Part shown: in pieces, positions 34,800-43,622 of the stretch
Layout of the letters: each line of letters begins with the position of its first letter
Position numbering within the stretch: position 1 is the stretch's first letter
NCBI GenBank assembly: GCA_016704655.1
Contig: JADIZR010000001.1
Coordinates: 372,001-436,000, forward strand
Reading direction: 5' to 3'
DNA: 64,000 nucleotides
Source: Pseudomonadota bacterium
Lineage (GTDB): Bacteria > Pseudomonadota > Gammaproteobacteria > Steroidobacterales > Steroidobacteraceae
Translations under genes and position numbers: made by a program
The notes under the pieces: model-generated
The model's database searches: none
Seen by the model: the letters and a program-made list of their open reading frames with translations, nothing else
What the model was told of the DNA's origin: nothing

Positions 34800-35797
34800 A
34801 GCTCGCCACCCTGCGCAACGGCACCCGTGACGGCCAGCTGGTCGTGGTCAGCCGTGATCTCACGTGGGCGATGCCCGTGCCTGCGATCGCGCCGACGTTG
34901 CAGGCGGCGCTCGATGACTGGCCCCGCATTTCGCCGCTGCTGCACGAGGTGTGCGATCACCTTGCCGAAGGCCATACGAACGGCGCGTTGCCGTTCGACC
35001 AGAAGACAGCGCTCGCGCCGCTACCGCGCGCTCACCACTGGGTCGACGGGTCGGCCTACGTCAACCATGTCGAACTCGTGCGCAAGGCGCGCAAAGCCGA
35101 CATGCCGCCGAGCTTCTGGACCGACCCGCTCGTGTACCAGGGCGGCTCGGATGATTTCATCCCGCCAACCGCCGACGTGCCGGTGCCGAGCGAGGACTAC
35201 GGCATCGACCTCGAGGGCGAAATCGCCGTGATCACGGACGACGTGCCGATGCTGACCGCCGTCGACGCGGCCGCCAGTCACATCAAGCTGATCATGCTCG
35301 TCAACGACTGGTCGCTGCGCAACCTGATCCCGGCCGAGCTCGCGAAGGGGTTCGGTTTCTACCAGTCGAAACCCGCCACGTCTTTTGCTCCCTGCGCGAT
35401 CACTCCCGATGAACTCGGCGCCGCCTGGCAGAGTTGCAAGGTGCACCTGCCGCTGGTGTCGCACATCAACGGCAAGTTGTTCGGCCGGCCGAACGCGGGC
35501 GTCGACATGACGTTCGATTTCGCGCAGCTGATCGCGCACGTGACCAGGACGCGCCGGCTGGGCGCCGGGACGATCATCGGTTCGGGGACGGTTTCCAATT
35601 ACGACCGCTCCAGCGGGTCATCCTGCCTCGCGGAAACCCGCGCACTAGAGCAGATCGCCGGCGGCAAGCCCACCACGCCGTTCCTGCGGTTCGGCGACCG
35701 GGTGCGGATTGAAATGTTCGGCCACGATGGCACGAGCCTGTTTGGCGCGATCGATCAGCAGGTGGTCGCGGCCCTGGCCCGTTCCACCGACGACTGA
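34796..35797 (+). CDS. Fumarylacetoacetate hydrolase family protein
   Basis: 333 aa from GTG 34796, overlapping hmgA. FAH fold: YVNHVELVRKARKADMPPSF, metal ligands in GIDLEGEIAVITDDV and LIMLVNDWSLRNLIP, SKPATSFAPCAITPDELG, GAGTIIGSGTVSN and FLRFGDRVRIEMFG. By position it is the fumarylacetoacetase of the pathway, giving fumarate and acetoacetate. No maleylacetoacetate isomerase (maiA) is present next to it. Confidence 0.92.
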   Translation: MKLATLRNGTRDGQLVVVSRDLTWAMPVPAIAPTLQAALDDWPRISPLLHEVCDHLAEGHTNGALPFDQKTALAPLPRAHHWVDGSAYVNHVELVRKARKADMPPSFWTDPLVYQGGSDDFIPPTADVPVPSEDYGIDLEGEIAVITDDVPMLTAVDAAASHIKLIMLVNDWSLRNLIPAELAKGFGFYQSKPATSFAPCAITPDELGAAWQSCKVHLPLVSHINGKLFGRPNAGVDMTFDFAQLIAHVTRTRRLGAGTIIGSGTVSNYDRSSGSSCLAETRALEQIAGGKPTTPFLRFGDRVRIEMFGHDGTSLFGAIDQQVVAALARSTDD

Positions 35798-35851
35798 CTC
35801 GAGGCACCAGACTCGGGCATCATGCGGCGGACCGTCCGCATAGGTGTTGCC

Positions 35852-36866
35852 ATGTTCGAACCGCTGGAACCGCTCGCGCCCGACTCGATACTCGGCGTGA
35901 CCATCGCTTATCGTCGCGATACGTCGCCGCTGAAGGTGGACCTGGGAGTCGGCGTCTACCGCGACGATTCCGGCAATACGCCGGTGCCTGCCGCCGTGCG
36001 CGAGGCCGAGCGTGCATTGATCGGCGCGCAGACCACGAAGAGTTACGTGGGTCCGGCGGGCAATCTCGAATTCAACGAACGGATCATCGCCCTCGCGCTC
36101 GGGCCGCTCGCGGCCGGGCTCGCCGACCGCACCTCGACGATCCAGACGGTCGGCGGCTGCGGCGCGCTCAGGCTCGGTGCCGAACTCGTCAAGGCCGCCC
36201 GGCCGGACACCGTCGTGCACGTCAGCGATCCGACGTGGGCCAATCACGAACCGCTCATCGGCAGCTCGGGCATGCGACTGGAGCGTTATCCTTACTTCGA
36301 CGCCGAGCGCCGCGCGGTGGCATTCGACGCCATGCTCTCTCACATCGACCAGCTGCCGGCTGCTTCGCTGGTTCTGCTGCATGCGTGCTGCCACAACCCG
36401 ACGGGTGCGGACCTGTCGCCGGACCAGTGGCAGGAGCTCGCGGCAGTAATCGAGCGCCGGGGGCTCGTACCCTTCGTCGACCTCGCGTACCAGGGGTTCG
36501 GCGACGACCTGGACGCCGACGCGGTCGGGTTGCGTACGCTCGCAGGACGGGTGCCGGAACTCCTGCTCGCGGTGTCGTGCTCGAAGAATTTCGGAGGAGG
36601 AGGTCGGCTCCATGGTGGCCCGCATGAAGTCATTGCGCGCGCTGTTCGCGGCCCGCCTGGCCGCCCGGCTGCCGGGCCATGACTTCGGCTGGGTCACGCA
36701 GCAACGCGGGATGTTCTCGTTGCTCGGGCTGCCGGAGGCGGACATCGCGCGGCTGCGGGACGTGCACCACATCTATATGCCCCCCGACGGGCGCGTCAAC
36801 GTGGCTGGCATCAGCGACGCCAACGTGGACTACGTGGCCGACGCGGTCGCGAAACTGCTCGCCTGA
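35852..36866 (+). pseudogene. tyrB: Aromatic/aspartate aminotransferase with internal deletion and frameshift
   Basis: Start ATG 35852 (MFEPLEPLAPDSILGVTIAY). Frame 1 runs through VDLGVGVYRDDSGNTPVPAA, HACCHNPTGADLSPDQWQEL and the PLP lysine SCSKNFG, then loses homology (GGGRLHGG). Frame 2 takes over at about 36597-36640 as EEVGSMVARMKSLRALFAAR and LPGHDFGWVTQQRGMFSLLG and runs to the proper C-terminus (INVAGI-type VNVAGISDANVDYVADAV). In family I aminotransferases about 80 residues lie between these blocks; here they are missing. The gene would feed hppD by making 4-hydroxyphenylpyruvate from tyrosine. A real deletion and a collapsed assembly are both possible. Confidence 0.85.
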
Positions 36867-36930
36867 TCCCGGCGTGATCCGGGCAGGCTGCTGCGGCCTG
36901 CGGACGCGACTAGCCGGAGCGGGCAGCTTT

Positions 36931-37068
36931 ACTATAGAATCCATGGTCCGAGGTATCCGTGTTGCCCGTTGGGCGGGGCGGACCTTGGCCGGTTCATGGC
37001 ACCTCGCGGCGCTGTGAGGCGGCGGGTGATTCGCCAAAGAGGTCCCCGCAAGCGGGGATTTTTCTTTT
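36931..37068 (+). other. Possible leader RNA or small RNA with 24-codon ORF and terminator
   Basis: A -10-like TATAGAAT (36933-36940) precedes ATG 36943, which opens a 24-codon frame ending TGA 37015-37017. An intrinsic terminator follows: TCCCCGC-AA-GCGGGGA then TTTTTCTTTT (37043-37068). No convincing -35 is seen. It could be a leader of the rimP operon, or the terminator may simply end the tyrosine operon. Confidence 0.35.
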
Positions 37069-37101
37069 GCGACGGTCGGTGCGGCCGCTAGCAGGAAGGA
37101 G

Positions 37102-37125
37102 AAATGGGCCGCGGGCCCATTTTTC
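37102..37125 (+). terminator. Hairpin with T-run just before rimP
   Basis: AAATGGGCC-GCG-GGCCCATTT followed by TTC: 9-bp stem, three-base loop, 30 bp before the rimP start. Its symmetric A/T ends allow bidirectional termination. In this place it could attenuate the rimP-nusA-infB operon. Confidence 0.6.
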
Positions 37126-37154
37126 GTTTATGGGGTTCGAGCGAGGACGGAGCG

Positions 37155-37610
37155 ATGCTCAGGGATAAGCTGGCGGCGCTGCTGCAGCCGGTCATCGCCG
37201 GGCTCGGGTACGACCTTTGGGACCTTGAGTACCTGCCGGGCCGTGGCAACGCCCTGCTGCGCATCTACCTCGACACGGACGCCCACGAGGGCATCACGGT
37301 CGCGGACTGCGAGCGGGCGAGCCGGGCGGTCAGCGAGACGCTCGACGCCGCCGATCCGATTCCGGGTAACTACACCCTCGAGGTGTCATCCCCGGGCGTC
37401 GAGCGGCCGCTGCGCGTGGCGCGGCATTTCGCGCCGTACGCGGGCGAACAGGTTTTCGTGGAGATGGTGCATCCCGTCGAGGAGCGCCGCCGGTTCAAGG
37501 GCCGGATGGTCGTCGCCGGGGACGACACGATCGAGGTTGAGGTGGACGGCCGGCGGTACCGGCTGCCGATTGCGGGAATCAGGAAGGCGCACCTCGCGCC
37601 CGATTTCTGA
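37155..37610 (+). CDS. rimP: Ribosome maturation factor RimP
   Basis: 151 aa from ATG 37155 behind GGACGGAG. N-terminal alpha/beta domain (LGYDLWDLEYLPGRGNALLR), YTLEVSSPGVERPLR and a C-terminal SH3-like barrel (FKGRMVVAGDDTIEVEVDGR). It assists 30S subunit assembly. First gene of the rimP-nusA-infB-rbfA-truB-rpsO-pnp cluster. Confidence 0.95.
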   Translation: MLRDKLAALLQPVIAGLGYDLWDLEYLPGRGNALLRIYLDTDAHEGITVADCERASRAVSETLDAADPIPGNYTLEVSSPGVERPLRVARHFAPYAGEQVFVEMVHPVEERRRFKGRMVVAGDDTIEVEVDGRRYRLPIAGIRKAHLAPDF

Positions 37611-37638
37611 CCGCAGACGATTCAGAGGACGACGAGCG

Positions 37639-39135
37639 ATGAACAAAGAGATCCTGATGGTCGTGGATGCCGTCTCGAACGAGAAGGGCGTCGAGAAGGA
37701 CATCATCTTCGAGGCACTCGAAGCCGCGCTCGCGTCCGCAACGCGCAAGAAGTACGGCGAAGAAATCGACGTGCGCGTGTCGATCAACCGCAAGACGGGC
37801 GACTACGACACGTTCCAGCGCTGGAAGGTCTTTGCCGACGACTCGACCGAACTCGAGTTCCCGGACAAGGAGCTGCGCCTCGAGGACGGCCTCGACGTCT
37901 CGCCGGAAGCCGAGCCGGGTGGGTACGTCGAAGTGCCCCTCGAGTCGGTTGCGTTCGGTCGCATCGCGGCGCAGACCGCGAAGCAGGTGATCGTGCAGAA
38001 AGTGCGCGAGGCCGAGCGCGCGCAGGTCGTCGAAATGTACAAGGCCCGCATCGGCACGCTGGTGTCCGGCCTGGTGAAGCGCGTCGACCGCAACGGTATT
38101 TTCGTCGACCTCGGCGGCAACGCCGAAGGCTTCATCCCACGCGACCAGATGATCCCGCGCGAGCCGGTCCGCACGCAGGACCGCATCAAGGCCTTCCTGA
38201 AGGACGTGCGCTCCGAGCCGCGCGGTCCGCAGCTGTTCCTGAGCCGCACCGCGCCGGAGTTCCTGATCGAGCTGTTCAAGCTCGAGGTGCCGGAGGTGGG
38301 CCAGGGCCTGATCAACATCCTCGGTGCCGCGCGCGATTCCGGCGCCCGCGCCAAGATCGCCGTCCGCAGCAACGATCCGCGCATCGATCCGGTCGGCGCC
38401 TGCGTCGGCATGCGCGGTTCGCGCGTGCAGGCGGTCTCGAACGAGATCGCCGGCGAACGCGTCGACATCATCCCGTTCGACGACAACCCCGCGCAGTTCG
38501 TGATCAACGCGATGCAGCCGGCGGAAGTCAGCTCGATCGTCATGGACGAAGAGTCGCATTCGATGGACATCGCCGTGGCGGAGGAAAAGCTGTCACAGGC
38601 GATCGGCCGCGGCGGCCAGAACATCCGTCTCGCGAGCGAACTCACCGGCTGGAAGCTCAACATCATGAGCGAGCAGGCCGCCGAGGAAAAAAGCGAGTCC
38701 GAGCAGAAGGTGCTGCGCGAACTGTTCATGCAGCAGCTCGACGTCGACGAGGACGTTGCAGCGATCCTGGTGCAGGAGGGCTTCTCGAGCATCGAGGAAA
38801 TCGCCTACGTGCCACAGTCCGAGATCGCGTCGATCGAGGAATTCGACGAGGCGATCGTGCAGGAACTGCGCAATCGCGCGCGCGACGTGCTGCTGACGCA
38901 GGCGATCGCGAGCGAAGAGACGGTTGCCGCCCCGGCGGCCGACCTGCTCGAAGTCGAAGGCATGGACGGCACCCTGGCGGTGGAACTCGCGCGCCACGGC
39001 ATCGTGACTCGTGAGGACCTGGCCGAGCAGGCGATCGACGACCTCGCCGAGATCCCGAATCTCGACGAGAAGCGCGCGGGCGAGCTGATTCTCGCTGCGC
39101 GCAAGCACTGGTTCGAACAGGGCCAGCAGGCGTGA
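37639..39135 (+). CDS. nusA: Transcription termination/antitermination factor NusA
   Basis: 498 aa from ATG 37639. N-terminal RNAP-binding domain (MVVDAVSNEKGVEKDIIFEA), S1 domain (GTLVSGLVKRVDRNGIFVDL), two KH domains (DPVGACVGMRGSRVQAVSNE, AIGRGGQNIRLASELTGWKL) and two C-terminal acidic repeats (~350-490) as in gammaproteobacterial NusA. It controls pausing, termination and antitermination. 28 bp after rimP. Confidence 0.97.
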   Translation: MNKEILMVVDAVSNEKGVEKDIIFEALEAALASATRKKYGEEIDVRVSINRKTGDYDTFQRWKVFADDSTELEFPDKELRLEDGLDVSPEAEPGGYVEVPLESVAFGRIAAQTAKQVIVQKVREAERAQVVEMYKARIGTLVSGLVKRVDRNGIFVDLGGNAEGFIPRDQMIPREPVRTQDRIKAFLKDVRSEPRGPQLFLSRTAPEFLIELFKLEVPEVGQGLINILGAARDSGARAKIAVRSNDPRIDPVGACVGMRGSRVQAVSNEIAGERVDIIPFDDNPAQFVINAMQPAEVSSIVMDEESHSMDIAVAEEKLSQAIGRGGQNIRLASELTGWKLNIMSEQAAEEKSESEQKVLRELFMQQLDVDEDVAAILVQEGFSSIEEIAYVPQSEIASIEEFDEAIVQELRNRARDVLLTQAIASEETVAAPAADLLEVEGMDGTLAVELARHGIVTREDLAEQAIDDLAEIPNLDEKRAGELILAARKHWFEQGQQA

Positions 39136-39151
39136 GCGGAGGTCTGATTAC

Positions 39152-41707
39152 ATGGCAGAAGTAACGGTCACGCAGTTTGCAGAGGTCCTGAAGGTCCCCG
39201 TCGACCGGTTGCTGACGCAGCTGGGCGAGGCCGGCATCAAGGTGGGTGGCGCTGACGACATCATCAGCGAGGAAGCCAAGATGGAGCTCCTGACGTACCT
39301 GCGCCGCGCGCACGGACGTCATGGCGAAGACGCTGCGGCACCGCGCAAGATCACCCTGCAGCGCAAGTCGCAGCAGGAGATCAAGCTCGCGTCGACGCTG
39401 GGCCGTGCCCGCACCGTCGCCGTCGAGGTCCGGCGCAAGAAGACCTACCTGAACCGGTCGGTCATCGAGGAAGAGCAGCGCCAGCGCCTGGAAGAAGTCG
39501 ACAAGCAGCGTACCGTCGAGGACGTCACGAGCCCGAGCCAGGAGCAGGAACGTGCGGAGAACGACCGTCGTGCAGCTGAACAGCTCGAGCGCGATCGCAT
39601 CGAAGCGGACGAGCGGCGTGTGCTGGAAGAAGCCGCGCGAGCGCGGGCCGAAGCCGATGCCCGTGATGCCGCCGAACAGCAGGCCCGCGACCGCACCGAG
39701 CGTGAGCGTGAGCGCGCCGATGCCGAACGTCGCGCGGCTGAGCCGCCGCGCCCGTCGAAGCCCGCTCGTGCGCCGGAATCGGCACCCAGCCGAGCGCCGG
39801 CGCCGGGCGCCGCGACCAAGTACGGACGCCAGGAACTCCACGTGTCGGCGAATGCCAAGGCGAGCTTCAAGAAGAAGCAGCAGCCTGCCGGCCGTTACCG
39901 CCGTTCGGGCCAGGTGCAGGTCGAGGCGCGCCACGGTTTCGTGGAGCCCACCGCGCCCGTCAAGCGTGACGTGCTGATCCCGGAAACAATCACGGTCGGC
40001 GAGCTCGCCAACCGCATGGCGATCAAGGCCAACGAAGTCATCAAGACGATGATGAAGATGGGCGTGATGGCCACGATCAACCAGCCCATCGACCAGGACA
40101 CGGCGACACTCGTCGTCGAGGAATTCGGACACACGCCGATCGCGCTGAAGGAAGACCAGATCGAGCAGCAGTTGCTCGAGACCTCGGCCGATATCGAAGT
40201 GCTGCCGCGACCGCCGGTCGTGACCATCATGGGTCACGTCGACCACGGCAAGACGTCACTGCTCGACTACATCCGCACCACCAAGGTGGCCGCGGGCGAA
40301 GCGGGTGGCATCACCCAGCACATCGGCGCCTACCAGGTGCAGACGCCGAAGGGCCTCATCACGTTCATCGACACGCCGGGGCACGCAGCGTTCACCGCGA
40401 TGCGCGCCCGTGGTGCGAACGTCACCGACATCGTCATCCTGGTGGTGGCTGCGGACGACGGTGTCATGCCGCAGACGATCGAAGCCATCCAGCATGCCCG
40501 CGCGGCGGAAGTGCCGATCGTCGTGGCCGTCAACAAGATCGACAAGCACGGCGCCGATCCGGATCGCGTCAAGAACGACCTCGGCAAGCAGAATGTCATC
40601 CCCGAGGAATGGGGCGGCGACGTGATGTTCGTCAACGTGTCCGCCAAGACGGGCGAGGGCATCGACAAGCTGCTCGAATCCGTGCTGCTGCAGGCTGAAG
40701 TGCTCGACCTGAAGGCGCCGACTTCCGGCCTCGCCGTGGGCGTCGTGCTCGAGTCCAGCATCGAGAAGGGCCGCGGTCCGGTCGCGACCGTGCTGGTGAA
40801 GCGCGGCACGCTCAAGACCGGCGATCCGATCATCGCAGGCCAGGAATTCGGCCGCGTGCGTGCGTTGTTCGACGCGCTGGGCAAGCAGGTGCAGACGGCC
40901 GGGCCGGCCCAGCCCGTGCAGGTGCTCGGCCTGTCGGACGCGCCGGGCGCCGGTGACGACCTGCTGGTCGTCGAGAGCGAGCGCAAGGCACGCGAAGTCG
41001 CCCTGTATCGCCAGGGCAAGTACCGCGACGTGCGTCTTGCCGGCGCGACGAAGAAGGTCGAGGACGTCTTCTCGCAGTTGGGCGAGAACGCGGGCCAGTT
41101 CGTCAACCTCATCGTCAAGGCCGACGTGCAGGGCAGCGCCGAAGCATTGCGGGACTCGCTGTCGAAGATTGGCACCGACGAGGCGTCGGTCAAGGTCATC
41201 GCGAGCGGCGTGGGCGGCATCACCGAGTCCGATGTGTCGCTGGCCGCTGCTTCGCGCGCACGCATCATCGGCTTCAACGTCCGCGCGGACGGCGCGGCGC
41301 GCAGCGCCATGAAGGACCAGGGCGTCGAGATCAATTACTACAGCATCATCTACGAGGCGCTTGACGACGTGCGCAGCTGGGTAACCGGCATGCTCAAGCC
41401 GGAGATCAAGGAGCAGATCGTCGGCCTCGCCGAAGTGCGCGAAGTGTTCCGGTCGAGCAAGTTCGGCACGGTGGCTGGATGCCTCGTCACCGAGGGCGTC
41501 ATCAAGCGTGGCAACCCCGTACGCGTGCTTCGCGAGAACGTGGTCATCCACCAGGGTGAACTCGACTCGCTGCGGCGGTTCAAGGACGACGTCGGCGAAG
41601 TCCGCGGCGGCACCGAGTGCGGCATCGGCGTGGTCAAGTACAACGACATCCGCGTCGGCGACCAGATCGAGTGCTTCGCCCGGTTCGAGGTCGCGCGCAG
41701 CGCGTAA
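39152..41707 (+). CDS. infB: Translation initiation factor IF-2
   Basis: 851 aa. N-terminal IF2_N domain (EVTVTQFAEVLKVPVDRLLT), a charged linker (ERERERADAERRAAEPPRPS), second IF2_N, then the G domain: G1 GHVDHGKTSLLDYIR, G3 DTPGHAAFTAMRARG, G4 NKIDKHG. Domains II-IV end with FARFEVARSA. It delivers fMet-tRNA to the 30S subunit and aids subunit joining. 16 bp after nusA. Confidence 0.97.
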   Translation: MAEVTVTQFAEVLKVPVDRLLTQLGEAGIKVGGADDIISEEAKMELLTYLRRAHGRHGEDAAAPRKITLQRKSQQEIKLASTLGRARTVAVEVRRKKTYLNRSVIEEEQRQRLEEVDKQRTVEDVTSPSQEQERAENDRRAAEQLERDRIEADERRVLEEAARARAEADARDAAEQQARDRTERERERADAERRAAEPPRPSKPARAPESAPSRAPAPGAATKYGRQELHVSANAKASFKKKQQPAGRYRRSGQVQVEARHGFVEPTAPVKRDVLIPETITVGELANRMAIKANEVIKTMMKMGVMATINQPIDQDTATLVVEEFGHTPIALKEDQIEQQLLETSADIEVLPRPPVVTIMGHVDHGKTSLLDYIRTTKVAAGEAGGITQHIGAYQVQTPKGLITFIDTPGHAAFTAMRARGANVTDIVILVVAADDGVMPQTIEAIQHARAAEVPIVVAVNKIDKHGADPDRVKNDLGKQNVIPEEWGGDVMFVNVSAKTGEGIDKLLESVLLQAEVLDLKAPTSGLAVGVVLESSIEKGRGPVATVLVKRGTLKTGDPIIAGQEFGRVRALFDALGKQVQTAGPAQPVQVLGLSDAPGAGDDLLVVESERKAREVALYRQGKYRDVRLAGATKKVEDVFSQLGENAGQFVNLIVKADVQGSAEALRDSLSKIGTDEASVKVIASGVGGITESDVSLAAASRARIIGFNVRADGAARSAMKDQGVEINYYSIIYEALDDVRSWVTGMLKPEIKEQIVGLAEVREVFRSSKFGTVAGCLVTEGVIKRGNPVRVLRENVVIHQGELDSLRRFKDDVGEVRGGTECGIGVVKYNDIRVGDQIECFARFEVARSA

Positions 41708-41712
41708 GGCAG

Positions 41713-42186
41713 ATGCCACGCGAGGTACCACGCGCGCGACGCATCGCCGAGCAGGTCCAGCGCGTCCTCTCGCAGCTGTTGCTGCGGGAGGTGCGCGATC
41801 CGCGCCTGAAGCCGATGACGGTCACGCACGTCAAGGTCTCGCCGGACCTCACGCACATGTGGGTCATGTACACATTGCTCTCCGGCGATGCGCACGACGA
41901 ACTGCAGCAGGAAATCCTGGACGAGGCGGCGGTGTACCTGCGGGGTCCGCTGGGGCGCGCCTTGAAGCTGCGACTGGCGCCCCAGCTGCATTTCGCGCCC
42001 GACGAAGAGCTCGAACGCGGCAATCGCCTCGACGACCTGATCGGCCAGGCGGTCCGTGACGACCAGGCGCGTCACGTCGACGACGTTGCAGCTGACGCTG
42101 CCCCCGCGGCCGCCGGGGAAGACGACGATCTCGCGCACTACGACAGCGATCTCGACGACGCAGCCGACGACGACGCACGTCCGTGA
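41713..42186 (+). CDS. rbfA: Ribosome-binding factor A
   Basis: 157 aa from ATG 41713. KH-like core: ARRIAEQVQRVLSQLLLREV, RDPRLKPMTVTHVKVSPDLT, RALKLRLAPQLHFAPDEELE. From residue ~118 there is an acidic tail (GEDDDLAHYDSDLDDAADDD) longer than in E. coli. It helps 16S 5' helix maturation. Confidence 0.95.
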   Translation: MPREVPRARRIAEQVQRVLSQLLLREVRDPRLKPMTVTHVKVSPDLTHMWVMYTLLSGDAHDELQQEILDEAAVYLRGPLGRALKLRLAPQLHFAPDEELERGNRLDDLIGQAVRDDQARHVDDVAADAAPAAAGEDDDLAHYDSDLDDAADDDARP

Positions 42187-42197
42187 GCAGGAGAAAC

Positions 42198-42243
42198 GGG
42201 GAGGTTCCCCAATTTTGACCCATCAAAATTGGGGAGCCTCCCC
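42198..42243. repeat. 21-bp palindrome (REP-like) between rbfA and truB
   Basis: Left arm GGGGAGGTTCCCCAATTTTG plus A, loop CCCA, right arm the reverse complement with one T/C difference. It fills most of the rbfA-truB gap inside the operon and contains nested GGGGA/TCCCC symmetry. It resembles dispersed palindromic (REP/RAYT-type) repeats. It is likely a strong RNA hairpin that shields or pauses the transcript. Confidence 0.8.
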
Positions 42244-42268
42244 TGGCTCCCCCAGGCGCTGGCGGGCG

Positions 42269-43186
42269 GTGGACGGCATCGTCCTGCTCGATAAGCCGCA
42301 GGGACTCACGTCTACCCAAGCGCTCCAACGCGTGCGCCGCCACCTGCAGGCCGAGAAGGCCGGCCACGCCGGCACGCTCGATCCCATGGCCACCGGTATG
42401 CTGCCGCTGTGTTTCGGTCAGGCCACCAAGGCCTGCGGCACGCTGCTCGGCCGCAGCAAAGCGTACAGTGCCACCGTTCTGCTCGGTGTCGCAACGGACA
42501 CGGGCGATGCCGAAGGGCAGCCGGTTGTCGAAGTCGACGTGCCGGCCTATGACGCCGACCGACTAGAGCGGGCGCTTGCAGCCCTGCGCGGCGAACGGCT
42601 CCAGGTCCCGCCGATGTATTCGGCCCTGAAGCGCGACGGACGGCCGCTCTATGAACTGGCCCGGCAGGGCATCGAAGTCGAGCGCGAGGCTCGCCTGATC
42701 ACGATCATGTCGCTGGTGGTCACCGGGCGGGGCGACCGGACCCTCGACATCGAGGTGGTCTGCTCGAAGGGAACCTACGTGCGGGTCCTGGCCGAGGAGA
42801 TTGCCGCGGGCCTGGGCACGCGCGCCCACCTGGTCGCCCTGCGGCGACTTTGGGTCGAACCGTTCGAGTCGGCGGCCATGGTCTCACTCGCCGAAATCGA
42901 GGCGACACCTGCGGCGGAAGTTACTCACGCGCCCTGGCTGGCCGCCGTGGACAGCGCCTTTCCGGACGTGCCAGTGCTGAAGCTCAACGCCGGGCAGGCG
43001 CTCCAGTTGTGCAAGGGACGTACGCTGCCGTGTCCGGCAGGTCTGCCGAGCGCCGCTCATTATCGCGCCTACGACCCTGCTGGGCGCTTCCTCGGGCTGG
43101 TCGAACCGGGGGCGGCAGGGCGGCTGCAGGTCCAGCGACTGTTCGTGCCGGGGGCTGGTACGAACGGAGACGGTCCAAAAACTTGA
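42269..43186 (+). CDS. truB: tRNA pseudouridine(55) synthase TruB
   Basis: 305 aa from GTG 42269. The frame is open back into rbfA; homology begins at VDGIVLLDKPQGLTSTQALQ, so GTG 42269 fits best, although no clear Shine-Dalgarno is visible. Catalytic Asp in KAGHAGTLDPMATGMLPLCF; YSALKRDGRPLYELARQGIE; CSKGTYVRVLAEEIAAGLGT; C-terminal PUA-like domain. It makes pseudouridine 55 in the T loop of tRNAs. Confidence 0.95.
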   Translation: MDGIVLLDKPQGLTSTQALQRVRRHLQAEKAGHAGTLDPMATGMLPLCFGQATKACGTLLGRSKAYSATVLLGVATDTGDAEGQPVVEVDVPAYDADRLERALAALRGERLQVPPMYSALKRDGRPLYELARQGIEVEREARLITIMSLVVTGRGDRTLDIEVVCSKGTYVRVLAEEIAAGLGTRAHLVALRRLWVEPFESAAMVSLAEIEATPAAEVTHAPWLAAVDSAFPDVPVLKLNAGQALQLCKGRTLPCPAGLPSAAHYRAYDPAGRFLGLVEPGAAGRLQVQRLFVPGAGTNGDGPKT

Positions 43187-43212
43187 GTAAACGGGGGCTG
43201 TGCGGCTAAAAT
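43183..43212 (+). promoter_or_regulatory. Sigma70-type promoter before rpsO
   Basis: TTGAGT (-35, 43183-43188), 18-bp spacer, TAAAAT (-10, 43207-43212), in the gap between truB and rpsO. An internal promoter for rpsO-pnp at this place is known in E. coli. Confidence 0.6.
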
Positions 43213-43261
43213 GCGCGGCTCACAAAGGCGAACATTTTCAGGTTTCGAGGTTTTATCACCG

Positions 43262-43531
43262 ATGGCACTGTCCACCGAGCGCAAGTCTGAGATCGTAGGC
43301 GGCTTCAAGCGCGGCGCAGCCGACACGGGCTCCCCCGAGGTCCAGATTGCATTGCTCTCCGCCCGCATCAATGGTCTGGGCGAACATTTCAGCGCGCACA
43401 AGCGCGACCATTCATCGCGTCGCGGGCTGCTGAAGCTCGTCACGCAGCGACGCAAACTCCTCGACTACCTGAAAGACAGCGACCCGTCGCGCTATCAGGA
43501 AGTCGTCGCACGACTCGGCCTGCGCCGCTGA
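43262..43531 (+). CDS. rpsO: 30S ribosomal protein uS15
   Basis: 89 aa, start MALSTERKSEIVGGFKR; core TGSPEVQIALLSARINGLGE, HFSAHKRDHSSRRGLLKLVT. Full family length. It binds 16S rRNA at the central three-way junction. Confidence 0.97.
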   Translation: MALSTERKSEIVGGFKRGAADTGSPEVQIALLSARINGLGEHFSAHKRDHSSRRGLLKLVTQRRKLLDYLKDSDPSRYQEVVARLGLRR

Positions 43532-43545
43532 CCGTCGCCTTCGTG

Positions 43546-43568
43546 TCCGGCCCGCTTTGCGGGCCGGA
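43546..43568 (+). terminator. rpsO-pnp intergenic hairpin
   Basis: TCCGGCCCGC-TTT-GCGGGCCGGA, a perfect 10-bp stem, followed by TTCGTATTT. The T-run is weak, so it should be a partial terminator or RNA-processing site. In E. coli a hairpin in the same gap is cut by RNase III and used for pnp autoregulation. Confidence 0.7.
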
Positions 43569-43622
43569 TTCGTATTTGCCCCTCGTCGGGCTGCAGCACC
43601 CAACCTTCGGACACCCCTCATC

